From contig JAOADF010000011.1 in assembly GCA_026417425.1 (NCBI GenBank), forward strand, positions 1 to 14,592: a stretch of DNA of 14,592 bases. The letters run 5' to 3'. Position 1 is the first letter of the stretch. Each line of letters begins with the position of its first letter. The position numbers were made by a program, and so were the translations under genes. Source of the stretch: Dictyoglomaceae bacterium (GTDB lineage: Bacteria; Dictyoglomota; Dictyoglomia; Dictyoglomales; Dictyoglomaceae). A model generated the notes under the pieces. That model saw only the letters and a list, made by a program, of their open reading frames with translations, was not told where the DNA came from and ran no database searches. Positions 7,119 through 14,592 of this stretch are shown one piece after another.

Positions 7119-7973
7119 ATGGATTTAACAAATAAAGAAACCCTAATCTCAATCCTTAATAAAAATAAAATATACTTAAAAAAAAGCTTAGGACAGAACT
7201 TTTTGATCAATAGAAATATTATAGAAAAAATTATAATTTATGGAGAATTAAAAAATACGGACATAGTTTTGGAAATAGGAGCAGGAATTGGAACTTTAAC
7301 CCTTGAATTGGCAAAATATTCTAAAAAAGTTATTGCTATTGAGATTGATAAAAGGTTTGAAAAAATTTTAAGGGAGTTATCAAGAGATTTTAATAATATT
7401 GAGATAATAATGGGAGATGTATTAAAAATAGATTTATTCAATATTATAGAAAAGCCCTTTAAAATTTTTGGAAACTTACCCTATTATATATCGGGAAGTT
7501 TTCTTGGTGAATATTTAAAGAAAGGACCTTATGCAGATATAATGATGCTTATGCTCCAAAAGGAAATGGCAGAAAGAATTATGGCAAAACCAGGAAATAA
7601 AAAATTCAGCCCATTATCTCTTTTACTTCAGTTAACCTATAAAGTAGAAGTAGTTTGTCCTGTACCTTCCCATTTCTTTTTTCCCATTCCAGAAATAGAC
7701 TCTCTTTTATTAAAGTTTAAATATTCTCCTAATTTTGAAAGAATAAAGGATAAAGAATTATTCTTTAGAATAATAAAATCTGCCTTTAAGTATAGAAGGA
7801 AATATCTTTTAAATAATCTTAAAATGGAATTTCCTTCCTATCCTTTAGAAGAAATTTTTAAAAAACTAAATATAGATCCAAAAGAAAGAGCAGAAAATCT
7901 AACTTTAGAAAAATATATTGATTTAAGTAATAATCTTTTGGAATATGATATTAAAAATATACTCTTATGCTAA
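7119..7973 (+). CDS. rsmA: 16S rRNA dimethyladenosine transferase RsmA/KsgA
   Basis: Methylates two adjacent adenosines in the 3' terminal helix of 16S rRNA during small-subunit assembly, using S-adenosylmethionine. The 284-residue protein has the KKSLGQNFL entry (21-29), the SAM-binding motif LEIGAGIGTL (51-60), the acidic ribose-binding end of VIAIEID (71-77), the GDVLKID loop (99-105), and the catalytic NLPYYISGSF motif (119-128), all family hallmarks. There is no clear SD. It starts one base after the stop of the 3D protein, so translation is probably coupled. Its last codons overlap the start of ispE by 29 bp. Length and motifs are normal for the family. Confidence 0.96.
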   Translation: MDLTNKETLISILNKNKIYLKKSLGQNFLINRNIIEKIIIYGELKNTDIVLEIGAGIGTLTLELAKYSKKVIAIEIDKRFEKILRELSRDFNNIEIIMGDVLKIDLFNIIEKPFKIFGNLPYYISGSFLGEYLKKGPYADIMMLMLQKEMAERIMAKPGNKKFSPLSLLLQLTYKVEVVCPVPSHFFFPIPEIDSLLLKFKYSPNFERIKDKELFFRIIKSAFKYRRKYLLNNLKMEFPSYPLEEIFKKLNIDPKERAENLTLEKYIDLSNNLLEYDIKNILLC

Positions 7974-8805
7974 AATAACTTTATTTCTTGATGTAATAAA
8001 TAAAAGACCAGATAATTATCATGATGTGAAGATAATTTTACAAAATATTGATATGTCAGATTTTTTGTTAATAAAACTTCTTCCCTTCCCCCATTTTTTA
8101 TTAAGATCAAATTATATGATTCCATTAAAAGAGAACTTAATATATAAAGCTTATAAAAGTTTTATTGAAGAGACAGGAATAAAAGTAGGTTTATATATTA
8201 ATCATTTAAAAAGAATTCCTCTTCAAGGTGGTTTAGGAGGAGGAAGTTCCAACGCAGGAAGTATCTTATTTGCTTTAAATTTTTTAACGAAGGCAGGACT
8301 TAAAAGAGAGGATTTATCAAACATGGGTATAAAATTAGGTTCCGATATTCCTTTTTTTTTATATGGTGGAACTTCCTTTGTTGAAGGAAAGGGAGAAAAA
8401 ATAACAAAGCTTCCAAATTTATCTAATTATTTTGTCTTATTAATCACACCCCCCTTTGGAATTAACACAAAAAATATGTATTCCCAAATTGATCCTCAAA
8501 ATTTAGGAAATCATATTAACTGGAATTATGTGCTTAAAGAGATAAAAAATAATAAAATACCAAAACTTTATAACTTTTTCGAAAATATAGTGTTTAAAAA
8601 CTATCCTTTAATAAAAGATATAAAAGAAATATTACAGGAATTCTCTCCTTATGTTTCTTTATCAGGAACAGGTTCAAGTATTTTTGCTTTATTTAAAGAT
8701 AAAAAAGAATTAACTATTGCAAAGGAAAAAATTTCTTTTAATTTAAAAGGATGTAAAATAAGAGTACACAGATTTATTAACAAAGGTTATTCAATTATGA
8801 GGTGA
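7945..8805 (+). CDS. ispE: 4-diphosphocytidyl-2-C-methyl-D-erythritol kinase
   Basis: GHMP-family kinase of the MEP isoprenoid pathway; it phosphorylates CDP-methylerythritol at the 2-hydroxyl. The 286-residue protein begins with the typical SYAKITLFLDV, containing K10 (catalytic in E. coli IspE), then NKRPDNYHDV (19-28). The ATP-binding motif PLQGGLGGGSSNAGS is at 92-106, followed by the SDIPFFLYGG segment with D134, the catalytic aspartate. The third GHMP motif SLSGTGSSIFALF lies at 238-250. The start at 7945 is preferred because it gives the family N-terminus. It overlaps rsmA by 29 bp and has no strong SD, so coupling from rsmA is likely. A GAGGTGA SD covering its stop (8799-8805) serves the next gene. 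Confidence 0.95.
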   Translation: MILKIYSYAKITLFLDVINKRPDNYHDVKIILQNIDMSDFLLIKLLPFPHFLLRSNYMIPLKENLIYKAYKSFIEETGIKVGLYINHLKRIPLQGGLGGGSSNAGSILFALNFLTKAGLKREDLSNMGIKLGSDIPFFLYGGTSFVEGKGEKITKLPNLSNYFVLLITPPFGINTKNMYSQIDPQNLGNHINWNYVLKEIKNNKIPKLYNFFENIVFKNYPLIKDIKEILQEFSPYVSLSGTGSSIFALFKDKKELTIAKEKISFNLKGCKIRVHRFINKGYSIMR

Positions 8806-8809
8806 TAAA

Positions 8810-10021
8810 ATGATTGGCTTAAAAGAGGTCAAGGATGCCCTTGAAAGAATTTCTCCTTGGATTCATAATACCCCTTTGAGTTTTTCTCAAACCTTTAGTG
8901 ATATGACTCAAAAGGAAGTATTCTTAAAATATGAAAATTTTCAAAAAACAGGATCTTTTAAAATAAGAGGTGCCCTTAATTTCATTAGCCAATTAAATAA
9001 GAGAGTTAAAGGAGTTATCGCGTCTTCAGCAGGAAATCATGCTCAAGGGGTTGCCTTTGCAGGAAAATTATTTTCTATTCCTGTAACAATTGTTATGCCT
9101 GAAAATACCCCTCTAGTTAAAATTATTTCCACAAAAAATTATTCTGCTAACATAATTTTACATGGTTCTTTATATGATGAAGCTTATGAATTTGCTTTAA
9201 AAAAGGCAAAGGAAGAAAACCTAATATTTATTCATCCCTTTGATGATCCCCAAGTTATTGCGGGACAAGGAACTATCGGTTTAGAAATTCTCAATACTAT
9301 TCCTGATTTAGAAGCAATTGTAATTCCTATTGGTGGTGGTGGATTGGCAAGTGGAATTTCTATTGCTATAAAAGAACAAAATCCAAAAATAAAAATTTAC
9401 GGTGTTCAGACTTTTGCTTTTCCTACATACTATGAAAGTTTTAAAAATATTAATTTAGAAAATAAACCATCCTCAACTATTGCAGAAGGAATAGCAGTAA
9501 AAAAAGAAGGTGAAATAACAAAAAAATTATTAGAAAAATATCTTGATGATATATTTTTAGTGGATGAAATGGAAATTGCTCAGGGAATTCTTTTTTTATT
9601 AGAAAGAGCAAAAACTTTAGTAGAAGGTGCAGGTGCTGTATCTTTATCAGCGTTGTTGAAAAATTACAAAATAATTAAGGAAAAGAAAGTTGTTTTAATA
9701 TTAAGTGGGGGAAATATTGATGTAAGTTTACTTTCAAGAATTCTAGAGTATGGACTAATTCAATCAGGAAGATTGGTTCATTTACATATTAGAGTTTTAG
9801 ATGTTCCAGGTCGCCTTTCAAAAATATTAGAAATAATTGCCCAAGAAAAGGCAAATATTGTCTCTATTCATCAAGATAGAGCAAATCCTCTTTTTCCTAT
9901 TGGTGAAACAGCGGTGGACATTACCTTGGAAACAAAGGATTTTCAACAGATTAATAGATTAGTTGATAAAATAAGAAAAGAAGGATATCCTATAGAAATT
10001 TTAGAGAAAGGGGAAGAATAA
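8810..10021 (+). CDS. ilvA: Threonine ammonia-lyase, ACT-domain type
   Basis: PLP-dependent fold-type II enzyme that deaminates threonine to 2-oxobutanoate, the first step to isoleucine. The 403-residue protein has the PLP lysine K51 in NFQKTGSFKIRGA, the ASSAGNHAQG loop (71-80), the phosphate-binding glycine loop PIGGGGLASG (173-182), and the EGAGAVSL segment near 273-280. The C-terminus (about 326-400) is a single ACT-like regulatory domain starting HLHIRVLDVPGRLSKILEII. This TdcB-like catalytic core plus one ACT domain is common in thermophiles and Firmicutes and differs from E. coli IlvA, which has two ACT-like domains. It may be feedback-regulated by an amino acid, but the effector cannot be read from sequence. 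The SD GAGGTGA overlaps the ispE stop. Serine could also be a substrate. Confidence 0.9.
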   Translation: MIGLKEVKDALERISPWIHNTPLSFSQTFSDMTQKEVFLKYENFQKTGSFKIRGALNFISQLNKRVKGVIASSAGNHAQGVAFAGKLFSIPVTIVMPENTPLVKIISTKNYSANIILHGSLYDEAYEFALKKAKEENLIFIHPFDDPQVIAGQGTIGLEILNTIPDLEAIVIPIGGGGLASGISIAIKEQNPKIKIYGVQTFAFPTYYESFKNINLENKPSSTIAEGIAVKKEGEITKKLLEKYLDDIFLVDEMEIAQGILFLLERAKTLVEGAGAVSLSALLKNYKIIKEKKVVLILSGGNIDVSLLSRILEYGLIQSGRLVHLHIRVLDVPGRLSKILEIIAQEKANIVSIHQDRANPLFPIGETAVDITLETKDFQQINRLVDKIRKEGYPIEILEKGEE

Positions 10022-10024
10022 AAG

Positions 10025-11086
10025 ATGGAAGAACTTATGATGATGTTAAAAGAAATTACAGAGACAGGTGGTGTTCCCGGATATGAGAAGGAAATAAGAG
10101 AGGTAATTAGAAAATATATTGAACCTTTCGGAGAAATTTTAGAGGATAGACTGGGAAGTTTAATTATAAGAAAGAAAGGAGAAAAAGAAAATCCAAAAGT
10201 AATGCTATCTGCACACATGGATGAAATAGGATTCATGGTAAAAAGTATTACAAAGGAAGGGTTTATAAAATTTATTCCCTTAGGTGGGTGGTGGGATCAA
10301 GTATTATTATCCCAAAGGGTAATAATTAAAACCAGTAAAGGAGATATTATTGGAGTTATTGGATCAAAACCCCCTCATATATTGTCAGAAGAGGAAAGAA
10401 AAAGAATTGTGGAAAAGAAAGATATGTATATTGATATTGGGGCAAAAAATGAAGAAGAGGCAAAAGAAATGGGAGTCTCACCAGGAGATCCTATTGTTCC
10501 TATAAGTGAATTTACTCCTTTATCTAATAAAAAACTTCTTTTGGGAAAAGCATGGGATGATAGAGTAGGATGCGCATTAGGAATAGAGATCCTTAAAGAA
10601 TTAAGGAATATAAATCATCCCAATACAGTATATATGAGTTTTACAGTTCAAGAAGAGGTGGGTTTAAGAGGAGCAGCCACAAGTGCTTACTTAGTAAATC
10701 CTGATGTGGGAATTGTTTTAGAATCCGATATAGCTAATGATGTGCCTGGAATAGATCAAGAAAAGCCTATATCTTTAGGGAAAGGTCCATCTTTAATTCT
10801 TTACGATGCAACTATGATTCCCAATGTTAATCTTCGAAGATTATTTATTGATTCTGCAGAGTCTTTAAATATACCTTTACAATTTTCTGCCTTAGAAAGA
10901 GGAGGAACCGATGGTGGTAGGATTCATATAAATGCTAAAGGAGTTCCCTCTATAGTTATAGGGGTTCCTGCAAGATATATTCACTCTCATGTTGGTATTA
11001 TTCATTTAGATGACTTTATATCCGCTAAAAAATTAATTTTAGAGGTGATTAAAAAGCTCGATCAAGAGACAGTAAATAAATTATGA
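10025..11086 (+). CDS. M42-family aminopeptidase
   Basis: Cytoplasmic metallo-aminopeptidase of the M42 (tetrahedral-type, cobalt or zinc) family, once annotated as cellulase M or FrvX-like. Metal ligands and catalytic residues are present: H64 and D66 in LSAHMDEIGFMV, the bridging D178 in AWDDRVGCALG, the catalytic base E210 and ligand E211 in TVQEEVGLRG, D235 in LESDIAND, and H320 in PARYIHSHVG. The GGTDGGRIH string (293-301) is also characteristic. Such enzymes usually assemble into dodecamers that trim peptides. The length of 353 residues is normal. The start follows an AAAGGGGA-type SD near 10007-10014, and the gap after the ammonia-lyase is 3 bp. The stop overlaps the next ATG. Substrate preference cannot be assigned. 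Confidence 0.93.
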   Translation: MEELMMMLKEITETGGVPGYEKEIREVIRKYIEPFGEILEDRLGSLIIRKKGEKENPKVMLSAHMDEIGFMVKSITKEGFIKFIPLGGWWDQVLLSQRVIIKTSKGDIIGVIGSKPPHILSEEERKRIVEKKDMYIDIGAKNEEEAKEMGVSPGDPIVPISEFTPLSNKKLLLGKAWDDRVGCALGIEILKELRNINHPNTVYMSFTVQEEVGLRGAATSAYLVNPDVGIVLESDIANDVPGIDQEKPISLGKGPSLILYDATMIPNVNLRRLFIDSAESLNIPLQFSALERGGTDGGRIHINAKGVPSIVIGVPARYIHSHVGIIHLDDFISAKKLILEVIKKLDQETVNKL

Positions 11087-12087
11087 GAAAAAAAAGAGCT
11101 AAGGTTTTAGCCTTATTATCAGGAGGATTAGATAGTATCTTAGCAGTTTGGCTGATATTGCAACAAGGAATTGAGGTTATGGGAATAAATTTTACCACTC
11201 CCTTTTTTAATTCTAAAAATGCAATAACAGCATCAAAATTTTTAAATATCCCTTTAGAAATAATTGATATTACTGATGAGTATTTAAATATTCTTAAAAA
11301 TCCTAAATATGGATATGGTAAAAATCTAAATCCTTGTATTGACTGTCATGCCTTTATGCTTAAAAAAACCTTTGAATTAATAAAAGAATATGAGGCGGAT
11401 TTTATAATTACAGGAGAAGTCTTAGGAGAAAGACCCATGTCTCAAAATATAAAATCTCTAAATTTAGTAACAAAATATTCAGGAGTAGAAGATTATGTCT
11501 TAAGGCCTCTTTCAGCTAAACTTCTCCCCCCTACAAAGCCTGAAAGAGAAGGTTTAGTAGATAGAGAAAAACTTCTTGATATTCAAGGAAGATCGCGAAA
11601 AATACAACTGGAATTGGCAAGGAAAATAGGATTAAAGGAAATACCAACTCCATCTGGTGGATGTCTATTAACTGAGAAATTCTTTTCTAAAAAATTATTA
11701 GACTTATTAAAAAATAAAGAAAATATCACAAGAAGAGACTTAGAACTTTTAAAAATCGGAAGACATTTTCGTATTTCTGATTATATAAAAGTAATTGTAG
11801 GAAGAAATAAAGAAGAAAATGAAAAATTATTAAGTTATTTTAGTGAGAAGGATAGTTTATTTAAGGCAATCGAACCAAGTGCTGTAGTTTTAGTACCTGA
11901 CCAAATTATAGAGAGAAAAGAAGACAAAGAATTTATTGCAAAGATATCTGCATATTATAGTGATCATAAAGAATATCATGAAATCCCTGTATTATATAAA
12001 ACATTCTATAATGAGGAAATACTGTTAGTAAAAAATCTTTTGAAAGAAAATTTAGATTTTTCGAAATATAATATAACATGCAAGTAA
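11083..12087 (+). CDS. PP-loop ATPase, predicted tRNA thiouridine synthetase (MnmA/ThiI-like) with NFACT-R-like C-terminus
   Basis: A 334-residue protein of the PP-loop ATP pyrophosphatase superfamily. The ATP-binding SGGLDS is at 13-18. A NPCIDCH motif (83-89, C85 and C88) and a second cysteine in PSGGCLLTE (C194) match the arrangement of the two functional cysteines of MnmA thiouridylases (NPCxxCN and GxC). The TGEVLGERPMSQ segment (110-121) is typical of the MnmA/ThiI-type fold. The C-terminal part (about 210-275, with LLKIGRHFRISD and KVIVGRNKEENEKLL) resembles the NFACT-R RNA-binding domain found fused to such ATPases. There is no THUMP domain and no rhodanese domain. It probably thiolates a tRNA uridine, but the position is unknown. 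The ATG overlaps the M42 stop (ATGA), and the stop overlaps the downstream DHH-CBS-nucleotidyltransferase start by 10 bp. Confidence 0.72.
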   Translation: MRKKRAKVLALLSGGLDSILAVWLILQQGIEVMGINFTTPFFNSKNAITASKFLNIPLEIIDITDEYLNILKNPKYGYGKNLNPCIDCHAFMLKKTFELIKEYEADFIITGEVLGERPMSQNIKSLNLVTKYSGVEDYVLRPLSAKLLPPTKPEREGLVDREKLLDIQGRSRKIQLELARKIGLKEIPTPSGGCLLTEKFFSKKLLDLLKNKENITRRDLELLKIGRHFRISDYIKVIVGRNKEENEKLLSYFSEKDSLFKAIEPSAVVLVPDQIIERKEDKEFIAKISAYYSDHKEYHEIPVLYKTFYNEEILLVKNLLKENLDFSKYNITCK

Positions 12088-14592
12088 TATTTTCTCATAA
12101 CTATTTAGATTTTGATGCTTTAGCTTCTTTATATGCAGCAAAGAAACTTTTTCCCCAAGCTTGGGCTGTACCAAGCAGAAGTATGGAAAGAAAAGTCTAT
12201 GAGTTTTTTTCTTTATATAAAGATTTTTTGAAATTTCAGGAGAAGCCACCTGAGAAGGTAGAAAAGATTATTCTTGTTGATAATCACTGGTTAAATAGAT
12301 TAGAAAAAGACTTTCAAAAATTACTTGAACAAGAAGAAAGGCCATACATAGAGATATATGATCATCATAAATCAGGAGATATTAAAGGGGATAAAGAATA
12401 TATAGAAGAGGTTGGCGCTACGACAACAATCTTAGTAGAATTAATTATTAAAAATAATATACCTATAGACCCTATTGAAGCAACTATATTCTCTCTTGGA
12501 ATCTATCAAGATACAGGTGGCTTTACTTTTTCCACAACTACCCCACGGGATCTAAAAATATGCGCCTATCTTTTGGAAAGAGGAGCAAATTTAAATATTA
12601 TCAATTATTACAATAGAGAAAGGTTAACTGATGAACAAAGAAATCTTTTAAATGATTTAATTCAAAATTCTAAAGAAGAAGATATTAGTGGTTATAAAAT
12701 TCTTTGGGTTCCCTTAGAGAAGGATAAATACATTGAAGGTCTTTCCATTTTGGCTCATATATTATTAGATGAGAAAAATGCGGATGCTTTATTTATTCTT
12801 CTAAAGATTAAAGATAAAATATATTTAATGGGAAGAACAAGAACAATCCGAATAAATCTTTTGGAATTGCTTAAAGAATTTAATCCCGGAGGACATCCCA
12901 CAGCATCTACTGTAGTTTTAAACAATTTTCATCTAAAGGAGATAGAGAATTATCTAAGAGGAAGAATAAAAAGATTATTACCATATAACCTTTTAGCTAA
13001 AAATATTATGTCCTATCCAGTAGAAACCATATCTCCAGATACTACAGTTTCTGAAGCCCATAAAATTATGACCCGATATGGGTATGGAGGATTATGTGTA
13101 CTAGAAAAAGATAGATTAGTAGGAATAATTAGCAGAAGAGATGTGGAAAAGGCTATAAACATGAAATTATCAAAAAGAAAAGTGAAATCTTTTATGTCAA
13201 AACCTGTGATAACAGTAGATCCTGATACTCCATTATCCTTTGTGGAGCAATTACTTGTAGAGAAGGATATTGGAAGGGTTCCTGTAGTAAAAGATGGAAA
13301 AATCTTAGGAATTATCACAAGACAAGATATATTAAAATTTCACTTTATGAAAAATCATCTACCTTTACCCTTGGGAAATGTTGCAATTCTTTCTGAAGAC
13401 CTCCTTAGAGATTCTTTTTGGTGGGAGATTTTACAGAATATTAAAAACATATCTTCTCAACTTAATATTTCTATTTATGCAGTTGGAGGATTTGTAAGGG
13501 ATTTATTATTACAATATCCCAATATGGATTTAGATATTGTAGTAGATGGTGATTTTAAGCCCTTTCTTGATAGTTTGATAGGTAAACTCAAAGGTAAAAT
13601 TAGAGTTCATGAAGAGTTTGGAACAGCAGAAATTATATTGGAAAATGGAAGCAAAATTGACATTGCCAGTGCAAGACAAGAATATTATCCTGCTCCAGGA
13701 GCACTCCCCCAGGTTGAAAAAAGCTCCTTTTGGATAGATCTAAAAAGAAGGGATTTTACTATAAATACCTTAGCTCTTTCTCTAAATCCTGATAGATGGC
13801 TGGAAATCATTGATTTATATGGTGGTCTTGAGGATCTATCAAGAAAAGAATTAAGAGTCCTTCATAATTTAAGTTTTATAGAAGATCCTTCAAGAATCTT
13901 AAGAGGTATAAGATTGGAAAAAAGATTGGATTTTACTTTTGAAGAAAAAACTTTTGAATTATTAAAAGATGCTATTGATCAGGGATTTTTAAAAAAGCTA
14001 AGTAAGGAAAGAATAAAGGAGGAGATTTTATTAATATTAAAAGAGCCTGAACCTGAAAAAATTTGGAAAAGATTAGAAGAATTAGAAGCTCTCTCTTATC
14101 TTATTCCTATAAGAAATTTACCTTCAAATTTTGAGAAACTAAACAGAGATATTAGGAAAGAAAAAAATTTGGATCAAATTACTTTACAGATCTTAAATCT
14201 TTTAAGAGAAGTAGAAAAAGATAAAGTCATAAATTGGTTAAAAGATTATCATTTTTCTCATAAAATTATATTTTTAATAAATAATTATTTTGACTATACT
14301 GAAAAAGAATTGGATAGAAAAACCTTAGAAAAAATTATTGAATTTCCATTAGAATTAATATTCTTCTTAAGTTTAAGTGCTAAAGATAATGAAAAATCTC
14401 AAGTTCTTTTAAGGATAAAAGAATTAAAAGAAAAGAATCTTCCATATTTAAAAGGTAAAGATATTATTAACTTTGGAATAAAAGAAGGTAAAAAAATAGG
14501 AGAACTATTGAAAAATCTTTTTATAGGACATTTAGAAGGAAAATTAAAAAATAAAGAAGATGAGATTAATTTTGTAAAGGAAATTTCTAAAT
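12078..14592 (+). CDS. DHH/DHHA1-CBS-CBS-tRNA nucleotidyltransferase (CCA- or CC-adding type), 3' end cut by window
   Basis: A long fusion protein; 838 codons are visible and the reading frame is still open at the right edge, probably near its natural end. The N-terminal DHH phosphoesterase-like part has SHNYLDFDA (H7, D11, D13), VDNH (D68), YDHHKSG with D95-H96-H97, QDTGGFTF (D145) and the DHHA1-like PGGHPTAS (271-273 GGH). Two CBS domains follow at about 308-362 and 370-425. The polymerase-beta-like nucleotidyltransferase head starts with AVGGFVRD (468-475); DLD (484-486) holds metal-binding aspartates and RRDFTIN (557-563) and EDPSRILRGIR (602-612) are typical of bacterial CCA enzymes. The same architecture is known for the long CC-adding enzyme of Aquifex, which works with a separate A-adding partner. 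Whether this protein adds CC, A or CCA cannot be told. It has no clear SD and overlaps the PP-loop gene by 10 bp. Confidence 0.9.
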   Translation, partial: MQVIFSHNYLDFDALASLYAAKKLFPQAWAVPSRSMERKVYEFFSLYKDFLKFQEKPPEKVEKIILVDNHWLNRLEKDFQKLLEQEERPYIEIYDHHKSGDIKGDKEYIEEVGATTTILVELIIKNNIPIDPIEATIFSLGIYQDTGGFTFSTTTPRDLKICAYLLERGANLNIINYYNRERLTDEQRNLLNDLIQNSKEEDISGYKILWVPLEKDKYIEGLSILAHILLDEKNADALFILLKIKDKIYLMGRTRTIRINLLELLKEFNPGGHPTASTVVLNNFHLKEIENYLRGRIKRLLPYNLLAKNIMSYPVETISPDTTVSEAHKIMTRYGYGGLCVLEKDRLVGIISRRDVEKAINMKLSKRKVKSFMSKPVITVDPDTPLSFVEQLLVEKDIGRVPVVKDGKILGIITRQDILKFHFMKNHLPLPLGNVAILSEDLLRDSFWWEILQNIKNISSQLNISIYAVGGFVRDLLLQYPNMDLDIVVDGDFKPFLDSLIGKLKGKIRVHEEFGTAEIILENGSKIDIASARQEYYPAPGALPQVEKSSFWIDLKRRDFTINTLALSLNPDRWLEIIDLYGGLEDLSRKELRVLHNLSFIEDPSRILRGIRLEKRLDFTFEEKTFELLKDAIDQGFLKKLSKERIKEEILLILKEPEPEKIWKRLEELEALSYLIPIRNLPSNFEKLNRDIRKEKNLDQITLQILNLLREVEKDKVINWLKDYHFSHKIIFLINNYFDYTEKELDRKTLEKIIEFPLELIFFLSLSAKDNEKSQVLLRIKELKEKNLPYLKGKDIINFGIKEGKKIGELLKNLFIGHLEGKLKNKEDEINFVKEISK

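Noticed and set aside
9943..10236. 97-codon minus-strand open frame
   Set aside because: It crosses the junction of two well-supported plus-strand genes and has no recognisable domain.
13013..13318. 101-codon minus-strand open frame
   Set aside because: It is antisense to the CBS-domain region of the nucleotidyltransferase, whose own frame shows clear motifs and codon usage like its neighbours.

Overview
The window looks like chromosomal DNA of an AT-rich, thermophilic bacterium. The protein genes use A/T-ending codons almost throughout, while the 23S rRNA fragment at the left edge is strikingly GC-rich; this contrast is typical of AT-rich thermophiles. The protein set (ACT-type threonine ammonia-lyase, M42 aminopeptidase, DHH-CBS-CCA enzyme, TyrZ-type TyrRS, QueT) and the general feel of the sequences suggest Dictyoglomus or a close relative. 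That genus call is an impression from memory and has not been tested.

Left part, 1-1339. Positions 1 to about 673 are the 5' part of a 23S rRNA gene on the minus strand, running out of the window. It has its own promoter (TTGACA plus an AT-rich -10, 807-835) and a leader of about 125 nt with several inverted repeats. No 16S gene lies upstream of it, so this 23S appears to be transcribed separately from 16S. Between that promoter and the first protein gene lies about 460 bp of broken coding sequence on the plus strand. It must be read through several frames and looks like a decayed transposase-like gene. A probable promoter for the following operon lies in its 3' end.

Right part, 1340-14592. 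Thirteen genes lie head to tail on the plus strand with gaps of at most 22 bp and many stop/start overlaps, so this is very probably one long operon. The order is argS; a metallo-beta-lactamase-fold hydrolase; an HD-domain hydrolase; a Roadblock/LC7-like protein; queT (TTG start); tyrS; a secreted YabE/RpfB-like protein with a 3D domain; rsmA; ispE; an ACT-containing threonine ammonia-lyase; an M42 aminopeptidase; a PP-loop tRNA-thiolase-like protein; and a long DHH-CBS-CBS-nucleotidyltransferase (CCA- or CC-adding type) that reaches the right edge.

The genes share a tRNA and ribosome theme: charging (argS, tyrS), uptake of queuosine precursor (queT), probable tRNA thiolation (PP-loop protein), CCA-end synthesis and 16S rRNA dimethylation (rsmA). 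Isoprenoid (ispE), amino-acid (threonine ammonia-lyase) and cell-wall (3D protein) genes are interspersed. The 3D-protein/rsmA/ispE order resembles the Bacillus yabE-rnmV-ksgA...ispE and actinobacterial rpfB-ksgA-ispE neighbourhoods, but without rnmV. I see no CRISPR array, prophage, tRNA gene or intact insertion sequence. The least-understood items are the unlinked 23S transcription unit, the Roadblock/HD/MBL trio, and the adjacent pair of predicted tRNA-processing enzymes at the right end.
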